DNA of 64,000 bases, taken from positions 248,001 to 312,000 of the forward strand of contig NZ_JACLAL010000003.1 in the NCBI RefSeq assembly GCF_014280875.1, written 5' to 3'. The first letter of the stretch is position 1. The number at the start of each line of letters is the position of its first letter. A model generated the notes under the pieces. That model saw only the letters and a list, made by a program, of their open reading frames with translations. It did no database searches and was not told the origin of the DNA. Positions 39,918 through 48,246 of this stretch are shown here, piece after piece. The translations under genes and the position numbers were made by a program. The stretch comes from Paenirhizobium daejeonense. GTDB lineage: Bacteria; Pseudomonadota; Alphaproteobacteria; Rhizobiales; Rhizobiaceae.

Positions 39918-40781
39918 TCAGACGCCGCGGGTGCGAGCGAGGCCCTGCTTGGCAGGTGCGTATTTCGGGTCAAGCTGGAGCGCGTGCGAATAGGACTTGG
40001 CAGCGCGTGCCTTGTCGCCGCGGCGCTCGTAGATCAGCGCCTGGTTGGCCCAGGATTCGGCAATCCGGCCGTTCAGCTCAATCGCGTGGTTGAAGTCGGC
40101 AAATGCGTTTTCGTCGTCGTTCAGGGCAACATAGGATACACCGCGACCATTATACGGCTCAGGCGAGCTGGGCGAGAGCGAGATAGCCTTCGAGAAGTCG
40201 TCGATCGCCTTGTCGTGCTGGCCGCGCACCTGATAGATCAGGCCGCGATTATGGTAGGCGCGACCATCCGTGGTGTCGAGCTGGATGGCGCGGTTGAAAT
40301 CGCTGAAGGCCTCATCGATGCGGCCAGCCTGGCGGTAGATGTTGCCGCGGCCGATATATGCGACGTCGTAGTTCGCATTGATCTTGAGAGCGGCGTTATA
40401 GTCCGCTGCCGCTTCGACTGGCTTGCCCATATTGCGATAGACCAGCGCGCGGTTGGCGTAGGCCTGATAGAAGTTGGGGTTCAGTTGCAATGCGACATTG
40501 AAGTCGGCCAGCGCCTTGCTGAACTGGCCGGCACGACCGTAAGCCGATCCGCGGACATTGTAGCCTTCCGGATCGTTCGGATTGCTGCTGATGACCTGTG
40601 AGAGCGAGGCGATATTTTCCTGTGAGCCCTGGTCGCGGTCGATCTTGATCATGTCCGACGTTTCGGTCGTCTGGCACCCTGCAAGGCCAAGAGCCGTGAT
40701 CATTGCAACGGCAAGGCCACCGCGCCGAAGGCTGCGGGCGGAAAGGGTTTCGAGAGACTGAGAAAGAAGTTGTACGGTCAT
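39918..40781 (-). CDS. TPR repeat lipoprotein
   Basis: The 287-aa protein has a lipoprotein signal with lipobox LGLAGC (acylated Cys C36) and six to seven tetratricopeptide repeats, e.g. AYANRALVYRNMGKPVEAAA, AYIGRGNIYRQAGRIDEAFS, AYHNRGLIYQVRGQHDKAID and SWANQALIYERRGDKARAAK. It is a periplasm-facing, lipid-anchored scaffold, similar in form to NlpI and to conserved rhizobial TPR lipoproteins; its partners are unknown. It stands alone, upstream of rpsU's terminator region on the same strand. Confidence 0.9.
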   Translation of the reverse strand: MTVQLLSQSLETLSARSLRRGGLAVAMITALGLAGCQTTETSDMIKIDRDQGSQENIASLSQVISSNPNDPEGYNVRGSAYGRAGQFSKALADFNVALQLNPNFYQAYANRALVYRNMGKPVEAAADYNAALKINANYDVAYIGRGNIYRQAGRIDEAFSDFNRAIQLDTTDGRAYHNRGLIYQVRGQHDKAIDDFSKAISLSPSSPEPYNGRGVSYVALNDDENAFADFNHAIELNGRIAESWANQALIYERRGDKARAAKSYSHALQLDPKYAPAKQGLARTRGV

Positions 40782-40916
40782 GACTGCCATCGTTCGGACG
40801 CACCGTCCGCATCAGAGTCTGGGCGGGGCAGCACGTGGAGCTGAATATCAAAAGAGCGGCGGCGAACCCTTCGCCCCCGCCCTTAGATCATCGGAAAACG
40901 TCCAAAAAACGACCGA

Positions 40917-41141
40917 TCAACGGCCAGGACGTGCCGCAATGAGACCTTCGCGCTGGGCGCGCTTACGAGCCAGCTTTCGAACGCGGCGAACGGCTTCGGC
41001 CTTTTCGCGGGCGCGCTTCTGCGAGGGCTTCTCGTAGTAATCGCGCATCTTCATTTCGCGGAAAATGCCTTCGCGCTGCATCTTCTTCTTGAGAGCGCGG
41101 AGCGCCTGATCAACGTTGTTGTCGCGGACAAGTACCTGCAC
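40917..41141 (-). CDS. rpsU: 30S ribosomal protein S21
   Basis: The 74-aa basic protein begins [20 protein letters not shown] after the initiator and contains [20 protein letters not shown], the S21 core, then an Arg/Lys-rich tail for rRNA contact near the 3' end of 16S. The start is GTG at 41141, with AAGGAACGG upstream; the frame extends further upstream without family similarity. S21 helps translation initiation. Rhizobia often carry more than one rpsU copy. Confidence 0.95.
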   Translation of the reverse strand: MQVLVRDNNVDQALRALKKKMQREGIFREMKMRDYYEKPSQKRAREKAEAVRRVRKLARKRAQREGLIAARPGR

Positions 41142-41352
41142 GTCTATCCCGTTCCTTAGGTTTTGAGTTGGCAAACCGCCGATATCCGAGTCGACGGAAA
41201 TAGTATAGCTTCGCTCAGCCCGAAGGCCGTCGATTGGGGACGCCAATTATCAGATCACTTCATGGAAGTCCATATGGAGACTGCAACCCCTTTGCAGAAA
41301 AAAGTTTGCAGCGCTTGAGGATAAGTCGGGCGTGTCGAAAGCCGGTCGTCAA

Positions 41353-41394
41353 TGCGTCGCAAAATGACCGTCATGACGCATATTGATTTGCGAC
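41353..41394 (+). promoter_or_regulatory. Nested dyads before soxB
   Basis: Three inverted repeats are nested: GTCGCAAA/TTTGCGAC (41356-41363 and 41387-41394, 8 bp), TGCGTC/GACGCA (41353-41358 and 41375-41380), and ATGACcGTCAT (41364-41374). They lie 48-89 bp upstream of the soxB start in the 300-bp region between rpsU and soxB, which has no gene. Layered symmetry suggests one or two regulators controlling sarcosine oxidation. Confidence 0.6.
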
Positions 41395-41441
41395 TTGTTT
41401 GGTCCTACCCAATTGCCTGAACCTACAGGAGTTTGAGGCGA

Positions 41442-42695
41442 ATGCGCAAATATTCGGTCTTTGCCGTAGCACGCGAGGCGCTCCGTGCCCACAAGGGCTG
41501 GGAGGCCCAGTGGGTCTCTCCCGAGCCGCGCCAGTCCTATGACGTCATCATCATCGGCGGGGGCGGCCACGGTCTCGGCGCAGCCTATTACCTTGCCAAG
41601 GAGCATGGCATCACCAATGTCGCGGTGATCGAAAAGGGCTGGCTCGGCGGCGGCAATACCGGCCGAAACACCACGATCATCCGGTCCAACTATCTCTATG
41701 AAGAGAGCATGGACATTTTCGAGCACTCGCTGAAGCTCTGGGAAGGGTTGAGCCAGGAGCTCAACTATAACGTCATGTATTCGCCGCGCGGTGTTCTGAT
41801 GCTGTCGCATAACGTTCATGACATGCAGTCCTTCAAACGCCACATCAATGCCAACAATCTCTATGGCATCGATAACGAGTGGCTGACGCCGGAGCAGGCG
41901 AGGGATTTCTGCCCGCCGCTCGACATTTCCAAGACGGCGCGCTTCCCGATCAACGGTGCAGCGCTCCAGCGCCGCGGCGGCACGGCTCGTCACGATGCGG
42001 TGGCATGGGGTTACGCCCGTGCGGCTTCCGACCGTGGCGTCCACATCATCCAGAACACCGAGGTCACCGGCATCCGTCGTGGTCCAAACGGCGAGGTGAC
42101 TGGTGTCGAAACGACGCGCGGTTTCATCGGCGCGAAGAAGATCGGTGTTTCGGCTTCGGGTCACAATACGGTCGTCATGGCGATGGCCGATGTTCGCGTG
42201 CCGCTCATGAGCCAGCCGCTACAGGCTCTGGTGTCAGAACCGATGAAGCCGATCTTTCCCTGCGTGGTCATGTCCAACACGGTTCATGCCTATATCTCGC
42301 AGTCGGACAAGGGCGAGTTCGTCATCGGCGCTGGTACAGACCAGTACAATTCCTATTCGCAGACCGGCGGCCTGCAGATCATCACGCACACGCTGGATGC
42401 CATCTGCGAGCTCTTCCCGATGTTCCGTCGCGTCAAGATGATGCGTCAGTGGGGCGGTATCACCGACAACACGTCCGACCGTTCGCCGATCCAGAGCGTG
42501 ACGCCGGTTCCCGGCCTATTCGTCAACTGCGGCTGGGGTACCGGCGGCTTCAAGGCTACGCCGGGCTCGGCGAACCTCTTCGCCCATCTGATCGCCCGGG
42601 GCGAGCCGCATCGCCTTGCCGCAGGCCTGACGCTCGACCGTTTCCGCACCGGCCGTCTGATTGACGAGGCGGCAGCGGCCGCCGTGGCGCACTGA
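41442..42695 (+). CDS. soxB: Sarcosine oxidase, beta subunit
   Basis: The 417-aa flavoprotein subunit oxidises sarcosine to glycine and formaldehyde in the heterotetramer. The FAD motif is DVIIIGGGGHGLGAAYY (34-50), and H184 in GGTARHDAVAWGYAR is at the place of the His that binds FMN covalently in the tetrameric enzymes. The end GWGTGGFKATPGSA matches the family. ACAGGAG precedes the ATG at 41442. First gene of soxBDAG, with nested dyads in its promoter region. Confidence 0.96.
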   Translation: MRKYSVFAVAREALRAHKGWEAQWVSPEPRQSYDVIIIGGGGHGLGAAYYLAKEHGITNVAVIEKGWLGGGNTGRNTTIIRSNYLYEESMDIFEHSLKLWEGLSQELNYNVMYSPRGVLMLSHNVHDMQSFKRHINANNLYGIDNEWLTPEQARDFCPPLDISKTARFPINGAALQRRGGTARHDAVAWGYARAASDRGVHIIQNTEVTGIRRGPNGEVTGVETTRGFIGAKKIGVSASGHNTVVMAMADVRVPLMSQPLQALVSEPMKPIFPCVVMSNTVHAYISQSDKGEFVIGAGTDQYNSYSQTGGLQIITHTLDAICELFPMFRRVKMMRQWGGITDNTSDRSPIQSVTPVPGLFVNCGWGTGGFKATPGSANLFAHLIARGEPHRLAAGLTLDRFRTGRLIDEAAAAAVAH

Positions 42696-42714
42696 TTTCT
42701 AGGGATCACTCATC

Positions 42715-43035
42715 ATGCTGATCATCAAATGCCCATACTGCGAAGAAGAGCGTTCCGAGCTCGAGTTTCGCTCCGCCGGCGAGGCGCATATCGTCCGCCC
42801 GGCCAATATCGCTGACATTTCCGATGAGGAATTCGCTGAATTCTTCTTTTTCCGGGACAATCCGAAGGGTCTCATCTTCGAACGCTGGCGCCATATCAGC
42901 GGCTGTGGCCGTTTCTTCAACGCGGTTCGCGACACCGTCAGCGACAAGATCCACCTGACCTACAAGGCCGGTGAGCCGAAGCCGGATGTTTCCGCCTTCC
43001 TCCCGTCCGCCGACCAGAAGGGAGCGTCGAAATGA
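42715..43035 (+). CDS. soxD: Sarcosine oxidase, delta subunit
   Basis: The 106-aa subunit has the zinc ligands CPYC (C6, C9) and HISGC (H59, C63) followed by GRFFNAVRDT, the full SoxD signature. It is structural in the heterotetramer. It lies 19 bp after soxB and overlaps soxA by 4 bp. Confidence 0.96.
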   Translation: MLIIKCPYCEEERSELEFRSAGEAHIVRPANIADISDEEFAEFFFFRDNPKGLIFERWRHISGCGRFFNAVRDTVSDKIHLTYKAGEPKPDVSAFLPSADQKGASK

Positions 43036-46025
43036 GCGGCGCCAATCGTATCGCCGGCAAGGGCCGCCTGACGCCCGCCCGCACCGCACGTTTCACCATC
43101 GACGGCCGCAGCCTGACTGCTTACGAGGGCGATACCGTCGCTTCGGCGATGCTCGCCAACGGCATGCACCTCGCCGGACGTTCGTTCAAGTATCACCGCC
43201 CGCGCGGCATTCTGACCGCCGGTCCGGAAGAGCCGAACGCGTTGCTCGATATTTCCCGTGACGCTGCCCGTCGGCAGCCGAACGTCCGCGCCACCGTGCA
43301 GGAAGTGTTCGACGGCATGAAGGTCGAGACGCAGAACCGCTGGCCGTCGCTGTCGCTCGACATTGGCGAGATCAACGATTTCTTCTCGCCCTTCTTCGCA
43401 GCCGGCTTTTACTACAAGACCTTCATGTGGCCGAAAAGCTTCTGGCACTCGGTCTACGAGCCCTTTATCCGTCGTGCTGCCGGTCTCGGCGTCGCGCCTA
43501 AGGAAGAAGATCCCGATCATTATTCCACCCGTTACGTGCATTGCGATATCCTTGTCGTCGGTGGCGGAGCGGCAGGTCTTTCCGCTGCGGCTGCCGCTGC
43601 TGAGACCGGCGCGAAGGTCATTCTCTGTGACGAGCAGCCGGAAGTCGGCGGCGCCTTCCATTATGACACCGGCGCAACCGTCGACGGCCAGAACGGCTAT
43701 GACTGGGCTCAGGCGACGGCGGCGCGGCTGAAGGCCATGCCGAACGTTCAGGTTCTGACCCGTACGACGGCCTTCGGTTACTACAACCACAATTTCGTCG
43801 GTCTGGTCGAGCGCGTCACCGATCATATCGCCAAGCCGTTGAAGACTGCGCCGCGCGAACGGCTCTGGCAGGTTCGGGCGAAGAAGGTGGTCCTCGCTAC
43901 CGGTTCCATCGAACGCCACATGGTCTTCGCGAACAACGACCGCCCCGGCATCATGCTGGCTTCGGCCGCTCGAACTTACCTTAACCACTACGGCGTCGCC
44001 GTGGGTGCGAAGGTCGGCGTCTATGCCGCACACGACTCTGCCTATGAAACCGCGATCGACCTGCGCAAGGCGGGCGTGACCGTCGCTGCGATCGTCGATT
44101 GCCGCGAAAAGCCCGGCGAGAAGGTTCTGACGGAAGCCCGTTCGCTCGGCATCGAGGTGCTGACCGGCCACTACGTCGCCGACACTTCCGGCCGCCTGCG
44201 CGTCCGCTCCATGTCGGTCAAGCGCAATGGCGGCGGTTCCGCCCGCAAGATCGAGGTCGATGCATTGATCGTTTCGGCCGGCTGGACGCCTTCGGTTCAC
44301 CTGTTCTCGCAGTCGCGCGGCAAGCTGAAGTTCGATGCGATCAACGATCGCTTCCTGCCGGACGTCTACGTTCAGGACAGCATCTGCATCGGTACCTGCA
44401 ACGGTGTCGACGATCTGCAGGCGATCCTCGATGAGGGCTCGGCCGCAGGCGCTGCGATGGCCAAGGCCGCCGGCGCTGCCGGTTCGGCTCCGCAGGCTCC
44501 CACCGGGGTCAACGCTTACGGCTGGACCGGCGGGATGATCGGCGCGGCGGAAGGTGCGGGACGCGACAGCAACGTCAAGGCGTTCATCGACTTCCAGCAC
44601 GACGTCTGTGCCAAGGACATCCGCCTTGCCGTTCGCGAAGGCATGCACTCGATCGAGCACATCAAGCGCTTCACCACTAACGGCATGGCTTCGGATCAGG
44701 GCAAGCTTTCCAACATGCATGGCCTTGCCATCGCTGCGGAAATGCTCGGCAAGGAAATCCCGAAGGTCGGTCTCACCACCTTCCGCGCGCCCTATACGCC
44801 GGTGACCTTCGGTACGCTGATCAACCATTCGCGTGGCGACCTGTTCGACCCCACCCGCAAGACGCCGATGCACGATCTCGAAACGTCGCTCGGCGCCGAA
44901 TTCGAGGATGTCGGCAACTGGAAGCGCGCCTGGTACTATCCGCGTCCGGGTGAAGACATGCATGCCGCGGTCAACCGCGAGTGCAAGACGGTTCGCGAGA
45001 CTGCCGGTGTGTTCAACGCGACCACGCTCGGCAAGATCGAGGTTGTTGGCCCAGATGCGGCCGAGTTCCTGAACCTGATGTACACCAACGCCTGGGATAC
45101 GCTGAAGCCCGGCAAGTGCCGCTACGGCATCATGACCCGCGACGACGGCTTCGTTTATGACGACGGTGTCGTCGGCCGTCTCGCGGAAGACCGCTTCCAT
45201 GTGACGACCACGACCGGCGGTGCGCCGCGCGTGCTGAACCACATGGAAGATTATCTGCAGACCGAATTCCCGCATCTCAAGGTGTGGCTGACGTCGGCGA
45301 CCGAGCAGTGGGCGGTCATCGCCGTTCAGGGCCCGAAGGCGCGCGACATCATCGCACCCTTTGTCGAAGGCATCGACATCTCGAACGAGGCCTTCCCGCA
45401 CATGAGCATTGCCGAGGGCAAGTTCTGCGGCGTTCCGACCCGTCTCTTCCGTGTGTCGTTCACCGGCGAAGTCGGCTTCGAAATCAACGTTCCGGCCGAT
45501 TACGGCTCGGCCGTGTTCGAGGCGATCTGGAAGCGTGCGGAAAGCCTCGGCGCCTGCCTCTATGGCACCGAGACCATGCACGTCCTGCGCGCCGAAAAGG
45601 GTTACCTCATCGTCGGCCAGGATACCGATGGTACGGTCACGCCTGACGATGCCGGCTATGGCTGGGCGGTCTCCAAGAAGAAGAAGGACTTCGTCGGTAT
45701 TCGCGGCCTCAAGCGTCCCGACCTCGTCAAGACGGGCCGCAAACAGCTCGTCGGCCTTCTGACCAAGGATCCGAAGGAAGTGCTGGAGGAGGGTGGCCAG
45801 ATCGTCGCCAATCCGAACCAGCCGAAGCCGATGACCATGCTCGGTCACGTCACATCGTCCTACTGGTCGGAAAATCTCGGCCGTTCGATCGCGCTTGCCG
45901 TCGTCGTCGACGGTCGCGCCAGGAAGGGCGAAACGCTCTACGTGCCGATGAAGGACAAGACCATCGCGGTCGAAGTGACCGACACGGTATTCTTTGACAA
46001 GGAAGGGGGACGCATCAATGGCTGA
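43032..46025 (+). CDS. soxA: Sarcosine oxidase, alpha subunit
   Basis: The 997-aa subunit has an N-terminal ferredoxin-like 2Fe-2S-type region without the cluster cysteines, a Rossmann NAD(H)/FAD domain (DILVVGGGAAGLSAAAAAAE, about residues 170-190), and a C-terminal GcvT/YgfZ-like tetrahydrofolate-binding domain that takes the one-carbon unit as methylene-THF. Length equals the family norm. It overlaps soxD (4 bp) and soxG (8 bp), showing strict translational coupling. It couples sarcosine oxidation to one-carbon metabolism. Confidence 0.97.
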   Translation: MSGANRIAGKGRLTPARTARFTIDGRSLTAYEGDTVASAMLANGMHLAGRSFKYHRPRGILTAGPEEPNALLDISRDAARRQPNVRATVQEVFDGMKVETQNRWPSLSLDIGEINDFFSPFFAAGFYYKTFMWPKSFWHSVYEPFIRRAAGLGVAPKEEDPDHYSTRYVHCDILVVGGGAAGLSAAAAAAETGAKVILCDEQPEVGGAFHYDTGATVDGQNGYDWAQATAARLKAMPNVQVLTRTTAFGYYNHNFVGLVERVTDHIAKPLKTAPRERLWQVRAKKVVLATGSIERHMVFANNDRPGIMLASAARTYLNHYGVAVGAKVGVYAAHDSAYETAIDLRKAGVTVAAIVDCREKPGEKVLTEARSLGIEVLTGHYVADTSGRLRVRSMSVKRNGGGSARKIEVDALIVSAGWTPSVHLFSQSRGKLKFDAINDRFLPDVYVQDSICIGTCNGVDDLQAILDEGSAAGAAMAKAAGAAGSAPQAPTGVNAYGWTGGMIGAAEGAGRDSNVKAFIDFQHDVCAKDIRLAVREGMHSIEHIKRFTTNGMASDQGKLSNMHGLAIAAEMLGKEIPKVGLTTFRAPYTPVTFGTLINHSRGDLFDPTRKTPMHDLETSLGAEFEDVGNWKRAWYYPRPGEDMHAAVNRECKTVRETAGVFNATTLGKIEVVGPDAAEFLNLMYTNAWDTLKPGKCRYGIMTRDDGFVYDDGVVGRLAEDRFHVTTTTGGAPRVLNHMEDYLQTEFPHLKVWLTSATEQWAVIAVQGPKARDIIAPFVEGIDISNEAFPHMSIAEGKFCGVPTRLFRVSFTGEVGFEINVPADYGSAVFEAIWKRAESLGACLYGTETMHVLRAEKGYLIVGQDTDGTVTPDDAGYGWAVSKKKKDFVGIRGLKRPDLVKTGRKQLVGLLTKDPKEVLEEGGQIVANPNQPKPMTMLGHVTSSYWSENLGRSIALAVVVDGRARKGETLYVPMKDKTIAVEVTDTVFFDKEGGRING

Positions 46026-46569
46026 TGCTACCGTCGCTGAACGCAAGACCGTTCTTACCGGCTTCCATGGCGGTTCGCCTCTGGTCAAGCTGACGCCTGC
46101 CGAACCTGCCGCCCGCGTTTCGCTCCGGGCCGGCCCGGACGAAGTGGCGGCTCTCTCCAAGAGCCTCGGCGTCAAGCTGCCGGTCAAGCCGAAGACATCC
46201 GCCTCCGCCAAGGGGCGGCTCGCCTTCTGGCTCGGTCCGGACGAATGGCTGCTGATCGACGAGAAGGGTAACGACCTGATGGCCGATTGCGTGGCTTCGG
46301 GCGTGGTTCACTCGGCGACCGATGTCTCTCATCGCAACACGGCGATCGTTGTCTCCGGCAAGGGCGCGGTGAACGCGCTCAATGCCGGCTGCCCGCAGGA
46401 TCTCTCGCTTTCGGTCTTCCCGGTCGGGGCGGTCAGCCGCACGGTGTTCGGTAAGATCGAGATCGTGCTTTACCGGGTCGACGAGGAGACTTTCCGCGTC
46501 GAGTGCTGGCGGTCCTTTGCGGAATATGCCTTCGGCCTGCTGGCCGAAGCTGCCGACGACGCAGCTTGA
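46018..46569 (+). CDS. soxG: Sarcosine oxidase, gamma subunit
   Basis: The 183-aa subunit resembles a GcvT-like domain (LAFWLGPDEWLLID, DVSHRNTAIVVSGKGAVNAL) and pairs with SoxA and SoxB. The chosen ATG lies inside the last codons of soxA, preceded by GAAGGGGG. Last gene of the operon; a terminator follows. Confidence 0.95.
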   Translation: MADATVAERKTVLTGFHGGSPLVKLTPAEPAARVSLRAGPDEVAALSKSLGVKLPVKPKTSASAKGRLAFWLGPDEWLLIDEKGNDLMADCVASGVVHSATDVSHRNTAIVVSGKGAVNALNAGCPQDLSLSVFPVGAVSRTVFGKIEIVLYRVDEETFRVECWRSFAEYAFGLLAEAADDAA

Positions 46570-46595
46570 CCAACTAACAAACTGACAAACTTTCT

Positions 46596-46633
46596 GGCTG
46601 GCCGGGGATCTACAGGAGACCCGGCCAGCCTTT
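46596..46633 (+). terminator. Terminator of soxBDAG, overlapping the convergent gene's 3' end
   Basis: GGCTGGCCGGG and CCCGGCCAGCC form a perfect 11-bp stem with a 13-nt loop, then TTTCC. The left arm and loop lie beyond and across the stop codon of the convergent DUF2332 gene, so one hairpin serves the whole junction. Confidence 0.85.
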
Positions 46634-47668
46634 CCATTTAATCCAGCGGCCGTGAAAATCGGCGCGACCGATTTCGTGTTTTTCGCCGTCCGGCCAGACC
46701 TGCAATGTCATGGCCGCTCCGTCCGGTTTGCCATCGGCTTCCATCTGCAAGCGCGCGACAGGCGAATCGATGGTGGCGCGGGAACCGGCGTTCGCGATCA
46801 GCTCTTCTCCTAGGCTTTTCAGCTCTTCCGGCAGATATTGCCAGGCAATCGTGTGATAGACGACATGAACCGCGCCGGGGCGGGAGGTCGCGAGCCGCCT
46901 TTCCAGCCATTCGATCGCATCGGACCTTTCTACGGCGAGACGATTTTCGACGGCGATTTCGAGCGCATGGCGGGTGCGTTCCAGACGGTCGCTCTGGTCG
47001 GCCCAGATGTAGGACATCAGCCGAAGCCGGTCTTCGGGCGAGGTCGGGTCGAGCGGATTGAGGTCGCAGCCGGATCGTTCCGCGACATGGATTATGGCCG
47101 GGGGAGGGGGCGGCCCCTGCCATTCCGGCTTAAGGGACACGGGTGATTCCGGTCCCCAGGTGAACTCGCCAAGGCGATAGGAATAACGATCCCATTGCAG
47201 GTTGAGGCCGGCGCTTGCGCCGACTTCGGACAAAACGAGCGGCCTGCCGAACAGTCGCGCAATCGTCAGGAAGCCCGGCAGAAGGGCCGCCGAGCGCCGA
47301 ACTTCGTTGGTTTGCGGCGCGGAGCGAAGGCGTTCCAGAATGAATGCCTCGTCGCGCTGAAAGGCTGCCTTGCAGGCTTGCCACAGGGTCTCGTCGTCAA
47401 CGGTGTTGGGCGGATAGGCCGCGGCGAGGGAGGAGTCCAAACCGGAGAGCACCAGCGCGTGAAGGGACCCCGCGAGACGCAGCGCGAGAGCATCGCGGGT
47501 GCCAGTCGGGTCGCCCTGCCAGTTCAGGATGCATCCTCCGACCTCGGTATCGTCATCCAGCCTTTCAGCCACCAGAGTGCAGAGTCGCGCGGTGAAGGGA
47601 GAGCCGAGATCGTTGCACGCGCTTGCCTGTCGCAGGAAGGACTGAAGAACGATATCGGTCTCTGCCAT
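46610..47668 (-). CDS. DUF2332 family protein
   Basis: The 352-aa cytosolic protein matches DUF2332 in length and in the motifs SEVGASAGLNLQWDRYSY (a SAM-methyltransferase-like glycine loop) and VYHTIAWQYLP. Its reaction is unknown. AAGGAGTTTGACA places the start at 47668, 2 nt after the stop of the NodN-like gene, so the two are cotranscribed and coupled. Its 3' end overlaps the soxG terminator. Confidence 0.85.
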   Translation of the reverse strand: MAETDIVLQSFLRQASACNDLGSPFTARLCTLVAERLDDDTEVGGCILNWQGDPTGTRDALALRLAGSLHALVLSGLDSSLAAAYPPNTVDDETLWQACKAAFQRDEAFILERLRSAPQTNEVRRSAALLPGFLTIARLFGRPLVLSEVGASAGLNLQWDRYSYRLGEFTWGPESPVSLKPEWQGPPPPPAIIHVAERSGCDLNPLDPTSPEDRLRLMSYIWADQSDRLERTRHALEIAVENRLAVERSDAIEWLERRLATSRPGAVHVVYHTIAWQYLPEELKSLGEELIANAGSRATIDSPVARLQMEADGKPDGAAMTLQVWPDGEKHEIGRADFHGRWIKWKGWPGLL

Positions 47669-47670
47669 TG

Positions 47671-48159
47671 TCAAACTCCTTCGGGACGATCCTTCGGGTC
47701 GAATTGAACGATGGTGATCCATGTGGCGGTCAGCGCTGGCTTCTTCTCGCCCTCGATCTCGATGCTGACATCATAGGTGGTCATCACCATGCCGGCGCCG
47801 CGGAAGCGGGCTTCGGATAGCACGAAGTGGCCGCGGATGCGCTTGTCGCAGCGGACCGGCGACATGAAGCGGATCTTGTCGAAGCCGTAGTTGATGCCCA
47901 TTGTCTGCTCGCGGATCTTCGGCAGGCAGTCGTAGTTCATCGCCGAAAGCAGCGAAAGCGTCAGGAAGCCATGGGCGATGGTGCCGCCGAACGAGGTCTC
48001 GGCGGCCGCGCGCACGGGATCGACATGGATGAACTGATGGTCGTTGGTCGCGCCGGCAAAGGCGTCGATCATCGTCTGGTCTACTGTGATCCAGCTCGAA
48101 AGCCCGATCTCCTCTCCGACCAGGCCGGGGATCTCCGACAGTGAAATCTCAACGGGCAC
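47671..48159 (-). CDS. MaoC-like hot-dog dehydratase, NodN type
   Basis: The 162-aa protein has the hydratase motif around DAFAGATNDHQFIHVDPVRA with the catalytic Asp-His pair (D43, H48 area), then FGGTIAHGFLTLSLLSAM, nearly identical in pattern to rhizobial NodN and to (R)-specific enoyl-CoA hydratases. It may act on acyl-CoA in polyhydroxyalkanoate or lipid metabolism. The start is GTG at 48159. It leads the DUF2332 unit. Confidence 0.9.
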   Translation of the reverse strand: MPVEISLSEIPGLVGEEIGLSSWITVDQTMIDAFAGATNDHQFIHVDPVRAAAETSFGGTIAHGFLTLSLLSAMNYDCLPKIREQTMGINYGFDKIRFMSPVRCDKRIRGHFVLSEARFRGAGMVMTTYDVSIEIEGEKKPALTATWITIVQFDPKDRPEGV

Positions 48160-48246
48160 GAGAACCTCATCGAATTGGCAAATCAGAATGCTTACAGCGG
48201 CTTGGCAGGCGTACTACCATGGCCTTGGAGTACATGGACAGAATAA

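Noticed and set aside
42960..46211. A 1083-codon open frame on the minus strand opposite soxDAG
   Set aside because: It is fully antisense to soxD, soxA and soxG, has no ribosome site and no recognisable domain; long antisense frames are expected in GC-rich genes with this codon bias.
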